From Fuerstiella sp041398845 (GTDB lineage: Bacteria > Planctomycetota > Planctomycetia > Planctomycetales > Planctomycetaceae), in the NCBI GenBank assembly GCA_041398845.1, contig JAWKTZ010000006.1, positions 1,488,001 through 1,552,000 of the forward strand: DNA of 64,000 nucleotides, written 5' to 3'. A program made the translations under genes and the position numbers. This document shows, piece by piece, positions 45,394-58,300 of this stretch. The notes under the pieces are model-generated. The model made no database searches and was not told where the DNA came from. It saw only the letters and a list, made by a program, of their open reading frames with translations. Within the stretch, counting starts at the first letter, position 1. Each line of letters starts with the position of its first letter.

Positions 45394-46104
45394 TCACAAT
45401 TTCAGCAGAAACGCCCGAGCCAGAGTTCGAAAATCGTCGGAATACTGATGGCGTGCTGCTTCCACGATGAGTTCTGTCGTCTGAACGAAGGGTGGTGGCT
45501 CCTGTCTGCCAAAGGCCAGCAGATGCCGTTTGACGGGTGAGTTCGGTGTGGGCTTCACCAGACATTTCTGTTCGCAGAACAGCCGCTGCCGGCGAGCCAC
45601 GTTGTGAAAGGTTTCGGAAACATCTGCTGGCAGAATCAGACAACAGCGACCGGAACCAGCCAGCAGGCGATCGACGGACATCGCCAGGGCGTCAAGCGAC
45701 AGCGTTGTATTGTGCCGCGCGATATTGCGACCGACGTCGGGCGACTTCAGGCTGTTACTGAAGAATGGCGGATTGCACACGACAAGATCGAATCGACGGT
45801 CGGTTGCAAATTCCTGAATCGCCGTGCGATGCACAGAAACTCGCGCTGCAAACGGACTGTTCGCGACGTTGTCGGCGGCCTCGTCACATGCCTCGCTATC
45901 AATGTCAACCGCGTGAACATTACATTCCGGAAATCGCTGAGCCAGCATCAGTGCCAGAATGCCGGTTCCCGTTCCGATATCCAGAATGGAACGCGGTGCC
46001 GCTGCCGTCGCCCAGCCTCCCAGCAGAATCGCATCGGTCCCCACTTTCATGGCGCAGCGATCCTGCCGGATGGTAAAGGATTTCATGCGGAAGGAGGCGG
46101 TCAT
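45394..46104 (-). CDS. trmN6: TrmN6-like SAM-dependent methyltransferase
   Basis: 236 residues. The SAM-binding core is SILDIGTGTGILALMLAQRF, followed by VHAVDIDSEACDEAADN. The catalytic NPPF is in DLVVCNPPFFSNSLK. The N-terminal FTIRQDRCAMKVGTDAILLG is characteristic of tRNA(Val) adenine-37 N6-methyltransferase. It would methylate tRNA in the cytoplasm. The start is 10 bases after the xylulokinase stop, so the two genes are probably cotranscribed. Confidence 0.85.
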   Translation of the reverse strand: MTASFRMKSFTIRQDRCAMKVGTDAILLGGWATAAAPRSILDIGTGTGILALMLAQRFPECNVHAVDIDSEACDEAADNVANSPFAARVSVHRTAIQEFATDRRFDLVVCNPPFFSNSLKSPDVGRNIARHNTTLSLDALAMSVDRLLAGSGRCCLILPADVSETFHNVARRQRLFCEQKCLVKPTPNSPVKRHLLAFGRQEPPPFVQTTELIVEAARHQYSDDFRTLARAFLLKL

Positions 46105-46114
46105 GGCGACGCGT

Positions 46115-47644
<1,530 letters not shown>

Positions 47645-47741
47645 AACAAACGCCTGGAGTAAGGACAAAATTCGGATCGACAAAGTCTACCCGCCGCCCT
47701 GTCACTCTGCGAGTCTTTGGCTGCTGGCGGAGCGGTCGGTG

Positions 47742-50700
47742 TCAGGATATCACCGTCAACACGTCAAACAGACAATTCAGCCCGCGCAGGCGGTCTCGAT
47801 CACGGCCGCTGATGTCGGCGAAGTACCAGTCCGAATGGCGGTCTCCCGAAAGTGAGTCCGGAGTGTCGTCGTCACGGACCCGACTGGTGTCCAGCAGCCC
47901 GGCTGCCAGGTTGGTCATGCGGTCCGCGAAGGAATCTGCGGAAGCCCATTCGGCGGCGATCATATCCAGGGCGGTCAGATCCGCGTCGTGGTCGGTGAAT
48001 CCGCCGATGAGAATGTCCTGACCGCTGTCACCCTGCAGACGGTCGCAGCCGGTTCCGCCAATCAGAATGTCACGCCCGGCACCACCTTCCAGGATGTCCC
48101 GGCCGCGATCACCAATCAGAACGTCATTGCCTGAACCACCGACGATGTGATCGTCACCTGCTCCGCCAAAGACCGTCACCGCAACAAAAATGTCCTCATC
48201 GATGTGAACGTGGTCGTCGCCGTCACAGGCGTACACAACGATGCTCGCGACGTCAGCCTCATGAAACAGCAGGGTCTGGTCGTCATTCTGGTGATGTCGG
48301 TGCCCGTGTCTGCGGTGATGTCCGTGGTGATGTCCGTGTCCGTGACCGTGATGCCTGTCAGGGCGAATGCGGACTTTGACCATTCCGGAGTGCGCGAGTG
48401 CGCTGATCGAAATGTGATCGTCGTCGCTGGTTCCAATCACCTGCAGTTCGCCGTCGTCGGTGACTCGTGCGCCGGTGACCACCGCCGTGGTCGTGATGTC
48501 GTCCGTTTCACCGCCGTCCGTGATAGTGACCGTGACAACAAACAGGCCACCGGTTATGTATTCGTGATCGCCGCTGATCGTTCCCGACAGACTGTCGACC
48601 GTTCCTGCCGAGGTGGTTCCGTCGCCCCAGTCGATGACAGCGGTGTGCATGTCGCCGGCGTCCGGATCGGTGAAAGTCGCCGACAGCGTGACGGTGTCAC
48701 CCGGTTCGGCCTTGTCAGCAAACGTGGCATCAGTTTCGGCCGTCAGCAGTTCCGGCGACTGATTGCTGACGTCGTCGTTCAGCAAAGTGAATGTCGCCGC
48801 AGGCTGAGCAGTTCCTGGAATCCCGCTGCTCAGCGCCAGCAGAATTGTTTCGTCAGCTTCGACAGTCGTGTCACCCAGTAATTCAATGGCGACCGTCTTC
48901 GTCACCTCTCCCGGAGCGAAGTTCACAGTGATGGGGCCGGCTGAAAAATCGCTGCCGGCGTTGGCCGTGCCATCGGTCAGCACGACATCCACGGACGACG
49001 CGATCGACGTATTGATCGATCGAGTGACTTCCACCACAGTCGACGTGTTCGTGACATTACCTTCCACAGTGGAGTAGTTCGCGGCCGTGAAATCGTATTC
49101 CGGCGGCAGGATGATTTCGTCGATGTCCTGGAACGTACTGCTGCCGACAACGAAGCCGTTGTTTCCGTCGATGCTGCCCGGTCCGGTAATGTTGACAGCG
49201 GGCGGTGTCAGAGCATCGCGGAGATCGAGCGTATCAAACCCGGATTCGCCACGAATCAGGTAGCTGACACTGAAGTCGGCGATTTGAATTGTGTCGCCCC
49301 CGCCTTCTCCATTGATGGACACCTGTGATATTCCGCTGGCCGCTGTCAGACTGCGAAGATCGAAGCCATTCGCGCCGGTGCCGCCGCCCAAACTCAGCCG
49401 TTCCAGTCCGGAGTGGCTGCCGGGAACGGCGTTGATGGAGTAGCCGGCGTTCGTAACGACGACATCGGCATCTGCGGCGGCAAACAGAATGTCGTCACCA
49501 TTGGAGTTGCCCTGGCCGTCGATCATGTCCGAACCGGTGTTGAGGCCGCTGAGGATGATGCGGTCAGCCAGTTGACTGCCGGTGATCATGTCGTTTCCGG
49601 CTCCACCTTCAACCTGAATGGATTCGTAGTTGCTCAGCGCATCAATGCCGGACAGATCAATGACATTGTTCCCGGCACCCCCGGTGATACTAAGCGCTTC
49701 CATGTTGATCTGACTGCCGCTGTTTGCGCCGATTTGCAGCAGCGTGTTGGTCATCGTGATGTCGTTGTCGGTAACCACGAACAGCACATCGCGCTGACCT
49801 GGTCCCTGAGATCGTCCGTCTATTGTGTCGGCACCTGGGTTATTGCCCGACACGACAATCACGTCGCCGATTTGGCTGCCGATGATGGTGTCGTCTCCGT
49901 CACCGGCATTCACCTGAGTGGAAACCAGCGTCGATGCACCGGTGATGCCGCTCAGGTCAATCACGTTTGCACCGGTCCCGCCGTCAATGTTCACGCGTTC
50001 GACATTTAGATGAGTAGCGAGTGTCCCGCCTACAATCAGAGCATTGTCCGTGACCGCGACATCCAGATCTGTGGAGATTCGCAGGTTGTCCTGCTGACCG
50101 GCAGGCTGGCCACCCAGATTCAGATCGTCGGCTCCGGGATTCGCGCCCGAAATCGTCACGGAATCTGCCAACTGGCTGCCCAGAATTACGTCGTGTCCGT
50201 CGCCGGCATTGATCTGGACTGATGTGAAAGAACCAGCGGTGGTAATGCCGGACAGGTTGATCATGTTGTCACTCGCACCGCCCTGAACATCAATGAACTC
50301 CAGATTCGCATAGGAACTCACTGATGTCCCGATCGCCATCGCAGTATCCGTCGCGGTGACATCCTGATCAGAGGTGATCCGAATCGTGTCACGCTGGCCG
50401 GGAAGTTGTCCCAGCCCGTCGATGGTGTCATTGCCGGGCTGAGTATCAAACGCACCGAACGAGTCCGTGACTTCCGTCCCCGTCAGATTGTCATTGCCGG
50501 AACCTCCGCTGAAGATTCCCAGCGTGATGCCACTGCCGACGCCAACCCCTGAGCCGTCGAGGGTATCATTCAGGTCACCGAGACTTACGTTCAGTGTCGT
50601 GATGCCGGCAACCGGAACCGTGACTTCATTTGCACTCACCACGGTGATTGGCCCTGTCCCCGGAGTGATCACAGCTCCGGTATCGCTGAACGTCAGCGTG

Positions 50701-50915
50701 CCGGCAAATTCGGAAATCGTCAGATTGTTCGCCTCACCGGGAGCAGCGTTGTAGAAGACCGTATTGCCGCTCACCGAGATCGAACTGAGGACAATGCGAT
50801 GTTCAAGACTTTCCGTGACGACGGCCCGCTGACGGTTTTTTCGGCGGCGCTGCTGTCGTGCGGATTGATTGAACATAGAAAGGAGTGCGGATGACAAGTT
50901 CATGATTTTTTTCAT
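47742..50915 (-). CDS. Large LEPR-XLL surface protein with Calx-beta, PKD and RTX-like repeats
   Basis: 1057 residues. The N-terminus has a basic run (RQQRRRKNRQR) and then ESLEHRIVLSS at about 35-45, a LEPR-XLL-like motif used by planctomycete exported surface proteins. About five tandem repeats of roughly 95 residues follow (GDGDDTIIGSQIGD, DLSGITGAS, GQRDVLFVVTDND). A Calx-beta domain (YSTVEGNVTNTSTVVEVTRS) and a PKD domain (DTVTLSATFTDPDAGDMHTAVIDWGDGTT) come next. A histidine-rich stretch (HHGHGHGHHHGHHRRHGHRHH in part) leads to calcium-binding RTX nonapeptides (GGAGDDHIVGGSGNDVLIG). It is probably a surface adhesin or matrix protein needing Ca2+. Confidence 0.9.
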   Translation of the reverse strand: MKKIMNLSSALLSMFNQSARQQRRRKNRQRAVVTESLEHRIVLSSISVSGNTVFYNAAPGEANNLTISEFAGTLTFSDTGAVITPGTGPITVVSANEVTVPVAGITTLNVSLGDLNDTLDGSGVGVGSGITLGIFSGGSGNDNLTGTEVTDSFGAFDTQPGNDTIDGLGQLPGQRDTIRITSDQDVTATDTAMAIGTSVSSYANLEFIDVQGGASDNMINLSGITTAGSFTSVQINAGDGHDVILGSQLADSVTISGANPGADDLNLGGQPAGQQDNLRISTDLDVAVTDNALIVGGTLATHLNVERVNIDGGTGANVIDLSGITGASTLVSTQVNAGDGDDTIIGSQIGDVIVVSGNNPGADTIDGRSQGPGQRDVLFVVTDNDITMTNTLLQIGANSGSQINMEALSITGGAGNNVIDLSGIDALSNYESIQVEGGAGNDMITGSQLADRIILSGLNTGSDMIDGQGNSNGDDILFAAADADVVVTNAGYSINAVPGSHSGLERLSLGGGTGANGFDLRSLTAASGISQVSINGEGGGDTIQIADFSVSYLIRGESGFDTLDLRDALTPPAVNITGPGSIDGNNGFVVGSSTFQDIDEIILPPEYDFTAANYSTVEGNVTNTSTVVEVTRSINTSIASSVDVVLTDGTANAGSDFSAGPITVNFAPGEVTKTVAIELLGDTTVEADETILLALSSGIPGTAQPAATFTLLNDDVSNQSPELLTAETDATFADKAEPGDTVTLSATFTDPDAGDMHTAVIDWGDGTTSAGTVDSLSGTISGDHEYITGGLFVVTVTITDGGETDDITTTAVVTGARVTDDGELQVIGTSDDDHISISALAHSGMVKVRIRPDRHHGHGHGHHHGHHRRHGHRHHQNDDQTLLFHEADVASIVVYACDGDDHVHIDEDIFVAVTVFGGAGDDHIVGGSGNDVLIGDRGRDILEGGAGRDILIGGTGCDRLQGDSGQDILIGGFTDHDADLTALDMIAAEWASADSFADRMTNLAAGLLDTSRVRDDDTPDSLSGDRHSDWYFADISGRDRDRLRGLNCLFDVLTVIS

Positions 50916-51319
50916 TCAATAATTCAATGGAAAAGGTTTTGGGTCGCGAATATGAGGTCTCGACAACGAGATGGGAGTTCCTTTCAGCCCCAACCTGCTT
51001 CTGATTTCAATCTCAGCTATGCGGCTGCATTCCGGTTCAACAACCGCCGGTATTCCAAAACGTATGCCGGAAGGAGATCGGACAGAAAGTGCTGGAAATG
51101 TTTTGGTAAATCCTTTTAGGCGTGCTCTGGTTGTCGTTCAGGTGGGTGTCTGCGAGCGAACTTTTGACGTCGGCCGGGGCGTTGGGTAGTCTGGGAGAGT
51201 CAACGGGGACGTCTCACAAAGCGACCCGCAAGAGCCGCTCAGGCCGCGAATGCTGCCGCCTTCAACCGCTCATCACGCCAATGCATCAGAGGTAACGCTT
51301 CTGCGAGGGAAAACACACG
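50916..51319. other. Intergenic region, divergent
   Basis: 404 bases between the surface-protein gene and the ECF sigma gene. It presumably contains both promoters. No clear -35/-10 pairs, hairpins or small genes were identified. Confidence 0.4.
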
Positions 51320-51895
51320 ATGCCCAGACTGGAACAGCCGGAATTTGAGGCTCTGGTGGCCCGGGTTCGTCAGGGAGAACACGACGCGGCGGCGGAGCTT
51401 GTGCGGCTGTATGAGCCGGAGATTCGGCGGGAAGTTCGACTGCGACTCACCAGTGCTCAGCTTCGTCGCACACTTGATTCCGTGGACATCTGCCAGAGTG
51501 TGTTCGGGCGATTTTTCGTCAAAGCGGCACTCGGCGAACTGGATTTTGACCGACCGGAGCAACTGCTGCGTTTATTGTGTCAAATGGCAAGAAATCGAGT
51601 GATCGATCATCATCGACGAGAGAAGGTACGACGACCGGATGGCAACCGCGTGCCGATGGAAGAAGTCGTCCCGACCACTACGGAAACACCGAGTGAGGTT
51701 CTTCAGCATGAAGAGTTATTGCAGAAAGTCTTCGCACTGATGACGGAATCCGAACGCGAGGTATCAGCCTTCCGCCGAAACGGAGAGTCGTGGGCGGTCA
51801 TCGCTGAACGTGTGGGCGGCACAGCCGAATCCGTCCGCAAGTCGCTGTCGCGTGCCATCGAACGTATCGCCGATCAACTGGAGATTCTCTCATAG
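51320..51895 (+). CDS. ECF-type RNA polymerase sigma factor paired with a Ser/Thr kinase
   Basis: 191 residues. Region 2 reads AAAELVRLYEPEIRREVRLRL with DSVDICQSVFGRFFVKAALGELDF and LLRLLCQMARNRVIDHHRREKVRR. Region 4 includes LMTESEREVSAFRRNGESWAVIAERVGGTAESVRKSLSRAIERI, a helix-turn-helix. ECF factors of this type that lie directly upstream of a Ser/Thr kinase are common in planctomycetes, where the kinase is thought to control the sigma factor. The kinase starts 8 bases after the stop. Confidence 0.88.
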   Translation: MPRLEQPEFEALVARVRQGEHDAAAELVRLYEPEIRREVRLRLTSAQLRRTLDSVDICQSVFGRFFVKAALGELDFDRPEQLLRLLCQMARNRVIDHHRREKVRRPDGNRVPMEEVVPTTTETPSEVLQHEELLQKVFALMTESEREVSAFRRNGESWAVIAERVGGTAESVRKSLSRAIERIADQLEILS

Positions 51896-51903
51896 GGGGC
51901 AGA

Positions 51904-54900
51904 GTGGCCGGTCATTCTGACAAGCCGGATGCCGTTCGCGGCACCGATACACGTCAATCAATGGTCGGTGACGTTTCCGGTCTGACCATTGACGAAGTCT
52001 GCCGTCGGGCTCTGCAGGAACAATGGGACTGCGCCGATCGGGACGTACTTCTTTCCGCAGAAGAGGTGTTTGAACGTTACCCCTCACTGCGACAGCATTC
52101 TGAGCATCAGGTTGACGTCGTTTACAACGAGTTCCTGATCAGCCGCGAATCCGGTCCTGGTGCGGGTTCCGATCCGCGTTCCTACCTTCAGCGGTTTCCT
52201 CAGCTTGAATCGCAGTTGTTCCGACAGTTTCAGTTGCACGACTGTCTGTCGTCAGGGTTTGACAACGACGACACGGATACGCAGTCGAACAACACCGTCA
52301 GCGAAATGCCTGTTCCGGACCTGACCGGTGTGATGCTCCGGGATCGGTATGAACTACTGCAGAAGATCGGTTCCGGTGGCATCGCCGACGTCTATCGTGC
52401 TCATGACAGCCAGCTTAAACGGGACGTGGCGCTGAAGATCTCGCGTACGCCATTCGCCGCAGACTCTCATCCGTTTCGTCGGTTTCTCCGGGAAGCTGAA
52501 TCCGTCGGCCGACTGTCTCACCCGGGCATTGTCCAGGTCTACGAATTTGGCGATCTTCATCAGAGACCTTTTATCGTCGGGCAACTGGTCGCGGGTGGGA
52601 CGCTGAAAGACAGTTCTGCGGTTGCCCCCCAATCGTCCGAGCAGATCCGGCAGCTTTGTGAATGGATGATTCAGATCTGCGATGCGGCAGATTACGCTCA
52701 CCAGTGCGGCATCGTTCACCGTGATCTGAAACCTGCGAATATTCTGTTCGATACGACATCGCGTCCTCTGATCGCCGATTTTGGATTGGCGGCCCTTGTG
52801 GAACGGGAGTCCACGCTGACCGAACAGGGTGATATTCTTGGCACACCGCCCTACATGTCTCCGGAACAGGTGACTTCGTCGGGCGATGTCGGACCGCTGA
52901 CGGACATTTATTCGCTGGGTGTTATTTTCTATCAGTTGCTTACCGGACGGTTGCCGTTCACCGGGACAACCACGGCCGTGCTGCATCAGATTCTGAACAG
53001 CGACCCGATCAAGCCACATCGAATCAATCCTGCTGTCTCGCCGGATGCGGAGACGATCTGTCTGAAGGCAATGTCGCGTTTGCCGTCAGACCGTTACGCA
53101 TCCGCCCGCGAGTTTGCCGAAGATCTGCGACGCTTTCAGAATGACGAACCGATACTGGCTCGACGTTTGAATCCTGCGGACAGGCTCACCCGTCTGATCC
53201 GCCGTCATCCAACGACAAGCCTGCTGGTTTTCCTGCAGGTCATTGCCGCAGCAGTGCTGCTGGGTGGTACCGTGCAATATCGGAACGTCGTCACGGAACG
53301 CGATCGGGCCAACATCGCCGAAGCAAAAACACGTGACCTTCTGGCACAGGACGCAATCGTGTCGGGGCGGCTTGCCCGACAGCAGGGTTTCACCGACATT
53401 GCCGTTCAGCGATTCCGGGAAGCAATCGAACGCGGTCATCCTGACACAGCCGCCATCCTCACCGAGATCGCCGCTTGCGAAGTTGTCAACGGCCGGTTTG
53501 AACACGCCGAACAGTGCCTTGCGGACGCCATTCGGTCTGATTCTGCGTTCTCGGGAAAGGCCGAGGTGAGACTGCTGAAAGCGTACCTGGCTCTCCTGAA
53601 CGGAGAACCGTTCGCGCAGACCGATGAACTTCTGAGAACCATTGATGCCGATCAACTGACTGAACCCGACCTCGCCTTCTTGCAGGGACTTCTGGCAGAG
53701 AATTCGCCGACAGCGCTCCGGCACTTTCAGCGAGCCATCGAACTCGACAGCCACCACCACGCATCGCGCCGAATGGCCGGCATTCTCGCACTCAGTCTGG
53801 CCAACTTTGAATTGGCCGAATCTCTGTCAACGGTTTCTCGTCAGCTCTTCCCGGACGACGTCGACTTCGTCTTCATGAACGCGCTCACATTTGCGGGTAC
53901 GGGAAGACTGGACGGCGCCAAGGAACTTCTGAGCAGCCAACCGATCCGGGACAACGATCGAGAGGCTTGTCTGCTGTTGGCCGAATTCCTGAACACACTG
54001 CGGACAGGACATAACACCGGCGGCGAGCGCGTTTTTCACAAACACCTTTCTGCTTCTTCCTCCGAGCTGTCGTTCGAGAAGCTTGTGAGCCTGCTGAGCG
54101 AGTTTCAGGATAAGTTCGTTCCCTTCCTCCGTCGGCGTCGATGGCTGTTGCCGCCGAACACCGAAGTCTCGATAGATCATTTTCTGGAAACCGCTCGAGC
54201 GGACCGGTCGGAAGGATTGCTGTCCGTGTTGGCGGCTACTGTCACCGGCGATGAATCTGCGGCTCAGGAATTCGCGATGGCGGGGCTTCAGGTGATGGAG
54301 GTGCATCCGGAAGGAACTCTGAGTACCGTCATCGCGCGGCAGTTACTGGATGAGGGTACCTTGGACCTGCAGCAATTGCTCAGGATTCAGCAGTTCTATG
54401 AAAACGCGATGACGGCACATGCGTTTGCGGCTGACGTTCGGACACATGCGATTCTGGGAGCCTTCGCCGTCGCCGCACACCTGATGCTGATCGAACAACA
54501 CGAACCCGACCGGAATCTTCAGCGCGTCTTTGAACTGATGGAGCTGATGTCTCCGGACTCCATCACCGAAGCCAATACCGCACGGGTTCTGACGCTGCTG
54601 TGTACCAAACACGAACGCTGGCAGGATGCGGCATTGTTTGCTTCGCGATGGGTCGAACTGGCACGGTTGCAACCCTCAAAACACAAACTGGTGGAAGCAT
54701 TGTGGAACAGCGCCGTCATCCGTGAGCACGAAGAAAACTGGCCGGAGGTCATGACGCTGTGCAACGAGATCATTGACCTGTCCCCGAATCCGAACGCCAG
54801 AGAAGCTGTCATTGCACCGGAAGGACTTCGCAACCGCGCCACGGCGGAACTCACAGCGGCACTGGCCGACGGAAAATCACTGCACTGGGACCGCATTTTT

Positions 54901-55038
54901 ACGGCAGCTCTCAATCACGACGATTTACCGCTGGCTGAGTTCGCGCTGAAACAGATCAAGAAGCAGTCACCCACCGCTCAGTCGCTTCCGGAATTCGAGG
55001 AACGCCTGCAGGCTCTGAGATCACAAGAAGAAAACTGA
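51904..55038 (+). CDS. Membrane Ser/Thr protein kinase with TPR-like C-terminus
   Basis: 1044 residues from the GTG at 51904, which has GGGGG upstream. The kinase domain (about 150-410) has the Gly loop IGSGGIADVYRA, ATP-anchoring Lys178 in VALKIS, HRDLKPANIL (272-281), DFG (292-294) and GTPPYMSPEQ. One TM helix (LLVFLQVIAAAVLLGGTVQY) at about 435-457 separates it from an extracytoplasmic C-terminal region. That region has TPR-like helices (AVQRFREAIERG, FEHAEQCLADAIRSD, ALRHFQRAIELDSH). It is probably a sensor that phosphorylates the adjacent ECF sigma factor. It forms a two-gene unit with that gene. Confidence 0.92.
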   Translation: MAGHSDKPDAVRGTDTRQSMVGDVSGLTIDEVCRRALQEQWDCADRDVLLSAEEVFERYPSLRQHSEHQVDVVYNEFLISRESGPGAGSDPRSYLQRFPQLESQLFRQFQLHDCLSSGFDNDDTDTQSNNTVSEMPVPDLTGVMLRDRYELLQKIGSGGIADVYRAHDSQLKRDVALKISRTPFAADSHPFRRFLREAESVGRLSHPGIVQVYEFGDLHQRPFIVGQLVAGGTLKDSSAVAPQSSEQIRQLCEWMIQICDAADYAHQCGIVHRDLKPANILFDTTSRPLIADFGLAALVERESTLTEQGDILGTPPYMSPEQVTSSGDVGPLTDIYSLGVIFYQLLTGRLPFTGTTTAVLHQILNSDPIKPHRINPAVSPDAETICLKAMSRLPSDRYASAREFAEDLRRFQNDEPILARRLNPADRLTRLIRRHPTTSLLVFLQVIAAAVLLGGTVQYRNVVTERDRANIAEAKTRDLLAQDAIVSGRLARQQGFTDIAVQRFREAIERGHPDTAAILTEIAACEVVNGRFEHAEQCLADAIRSDSAFSGKAEVRLLKAYLALLNGEPFAQTDELLRTIDADQLTEPDLAFLQGLLAENSPTALRHFQRAIELDSHHHASRRMAGILALSLANFELAESLSTVSRQLFPDDVDFVFMNALTFAGTGRLDGAKELLSSQPIRDNDREACLLLAEFLNTLRTGHNTGGERVFHKHLSASSSELSFEKLVSLLSEFQDKFVPFLRRRRWLLPPNTEVSIDHFLETARADRSEGLLSVLAATVTGDESAAQEFAMAGLQVMEVHPEGTLSTVIARQLLDEGTLDLQQLLRIQQFYENAMTAHAFAADVRTHAILGAFAVAAHLMLIEQHEPDRNLQRVFELMELMSPDSITEANTARVLTLLCTKHERWQDAALFASRWVELARLQPSKHKLVEALWNSAVIREHEENWPEVMTLCNEIIDLSPNPNAREAVIAPEGLRNRATAELTAALADGKSLHWDRIFTAALNHDDLPLAEFALKQIKKQSPTAQSLPEFEERLQALRSQEEN

Positions 55039-55311
55039 TCGTAGTTCACACCGATGGCCGTGACACGGCTGCGGTTCACGAACCGGCGCGCTGCGAGTCT
55101 CGGTTCGGTCTTTCGGTTCTGACATCAAACAGTTGATGTGACACCAATCCCGGAACAGGAAGTGGAATCTGCGGGATGACGTCAATATGATGAACACTCG
55201 GCGACTGCTTCTGTTCAGCTTGAACACGCCGTGTCAATTCCCTCCTCGAATACTTCAGACTGATTCCCCCGAAGTTTCTCACCCGATCTCAGTCAAATTC
55301 GGTCGCACCCT
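55039..55311. other. Intergenic region before the second cytochrome/DUF1501 pair
   Basis: 273 bases. No copy of the CCATCCGTGG repeat and no clear promoter or terminator were seen. Confidence 0.4.
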
Positions 55312-58300
55312 ATGAGACTTTTCTGCCTGTTGATGTTGTTGTCCTTTCGTGTTGTGAACGAAGCAGCCTTTGCTGCGGACGCGGTACCGAAGACCATTCG
55401 TTTCAACGACCACATTCGCCCGATTCTTTCGGAGCATTGTTTTGCCTGCCACGGTCGTGATTCCGGGAGCCGCAAGGGCGAACTGCGACTGGATGTTCGA
55501 AATGAGGCTGTTGACGGCGGGGCCATTGTGCCGGGCGATGCGAAGGCGTCCGCACTTGTCGAACGCATCACAAGTGCAGATCCGGATGTTGTGATGCCGC
55601 CGCCGGATTCTCATAAGACTCTGTCACCGGAACAGAAGCAGATTCTGATTCAGTGGATCAATGACGGAGCCAAATATCAACAGCACTGGGCGTTCATCAA
55701 GCCGGTTCGCCCCGACGTACCGCAGGTGACTTCGGACAAGGCATGGACATCGAATCCGATTGATGCGTTCATTGTTCACAGGTTGAACGAAACGAAACTC
55801 ACGCCAAACCCGATGGCGGACCGATACACGCTGGCTCGCCGAGCTGCTCTGGATATCACCGGTCTTCCGCCAACAGCCGAGCTGCCGCAGATGTTCGTGG
55901 CCGATACTTCAGACAACGCATGGGAAACGTACATCGATCAACTGCTGGCATCAGAACATGCGGGCGAACATCGAGCTCGTTACTGGCTGGATGCAGCACG
56001 CTACGGTGACACCCACGGCATGCATGTCGATAATTATCGCGAAATGTGGCCGTACCGGGACTGGGTTGTGCAGGCATTCAACAGCAACATGCCGTTTGAT
56101 CGATTCGTGATCGAACAGATTGCCGGAGACCTGCTTCCCACGCCCACTCGGGATCAGTTGATTGCGACCGGCTTCAGTCGCTGCAACATCACGACATCCG
56201 AAGGCGGCGCAATTCCTGCGGAACTGGACGTGCGGTACATGGTGGATCGAGTTGAAACCATGGCGACCGTTTTCCTGGGACTCACCGCCGGTTGTGCGGT
56301 GTGTCATGATCACAAATACGATCCCATCAGCCAGCGTGAGTTCTATCAACTGGGAGCGTTCTTCAACAACACGACTGCTCCGGCGATGGACGGCAATCAA
56401 AAGGATACTCCGCCCGTGGTCACGTTGCCGCCTGCCGAGTTGACGGACGAATGGGATGCATTAATGGTCGAACGCGAACGTCTGCGGGCCGAATCCATCA
56501 TCACCGCTGCCGATGTCCCCAGGTGGTGGAAAGTTCGTTCGTCCGAGATCACTCAGGCGATGCCGGCCGATGAACTCGTATTGAACCTGCCACTCACAGA
56601 AGATGACGGGGCGTTGCCGTTACCGAAAGGAGCTCGCTGGGCGCCAGAACATCCGGCCGGGCAGCGTGGCATGCGGTTCGACTCAGCCGGAGGCTTCACC
56701 GCGAAGCTGCCCGCGATGCAGACAAGTCAGCCACTGTCCATCAGTTTCTGGATTCGGACACCCGACGAACTGATGTCAACAAACGTGATGAATCACACGG
56801 CGACGACGAAGGATAAGAAAACGATCGGATGGAAGATCTCGACAAGCACACAGGGTGCTTTAACGTTTGAGCTACACGACGGTCACGGGAAGAACATTCG
56901 CGGCTTGCTGCCTGGCGAATCCGCTTTGATACCTCGAGCGTGGCAGCATGTGTGTGTGCGATATTCCGGAGGTCAGTCGAATTCGTCGATATCCATTCTG
57001 GTCAACGGGGTCGCCGGAGTTCTGCGAAATTCGACGGAGGACCTGATCGATGACGCTGAAGTGCCAGCCGCAGAACTCAAAATCGCCAGCCAGATGCAGT
57101 CGGCAGGGCTGAGCGATCTTCGGATCTATCAACGTTGCCTGACAGATGCCGAAATTCAGGCATTGGCTCAGCAACATTCGGCGACGGAGCTGCTGGCCAC
57201 ACAGCAGTCGTTCGAAGAACTGAGCCCTCAGCAGCGCGAGTTGGCGGAGCTTCTGTATCGGACGACGGTCAACGAAAAGTCGTCTCAAGCGCTGCAGGCG
57301 TTCGGCAGAACTCAGACGCGTCGAGACTACATCTATTCCCGTTCGACAACGACGATGGTCATGCAGGAACGAGAAACGGCGCCGCGAGCATGGGTCCTGA
57401 ATCGAGGCGAATATGATCAGCCGCGCGAAGAGGTGGGACCGTGGATTCCGGCGGTCCTGGATTTTCGCACGCCTGGTTTTGAAGCAGCGGACAGAGCAGG
57501 GCAGACACGGTCTCCCGGTCGCCTTGAGCTCGCACGATGGCTTGTTCATCCCGATCATCCGCTCACTGCGCGAGTGATGGTGAATCGCCTGTGGCAGTCC
57601 GTCTTCGGCACAGGCCTGGTGAAAACGTCGGAAGACTTTGGCGTCATGGGTGACCGTCCGTCTCATCCGGAACTCCTGGACTGGCTGGCGGTGGAATTTG
57701 TCGAATCCGGCTGGAATGTCAATCACCTGCTGAAGCTGCTGCTGATGTCGAGCACATATCGGCAAAGCAGCGTTGTCACTCCGGAGAAACTGGCAGTTGA
57801 TGCCGACAACCGTTATCTGGCTCGCGGGCCGCGACTTCGACTGGATGCAGAAGTCCTGCGCGATCAGGCTCTGGCCGTTAGTGGCCTGCTGAAGCGATCT
57901 CTGGGTGGCCCCAGCGTGAAGCCCTATCAGCCGGCCGGACTGTGGAAAGTTGTGGCGATCACCGGCAGTAATACTCGGGTGTTCGAAAAAGACACGGGTG
58001 ACGCGTTGTATCGTCGCAGCCTGTACACCTTCTGGAAACGGACCTCGCCGCCACCGTCCATGGCCGCGTTCAACGCACCGACGCGTGAACAATGCACGGT
58101 GCGTCGCGAACGTACCAATACGCCAATTCAGGCGCTGGTGCTGATGAACGATCCGCAATATGTCGAATGTGCTCGCCACCTCGCTCAACACACACTCCAC
58201 GTCGTCGGCGACGATTCGTCGCGGGCTGCATGGATGCTTGAACACGCATTGAAGAAGCCGGCCGTCGATGTGGATGTTGCCGATCTTGTGGCGGCAGTCA

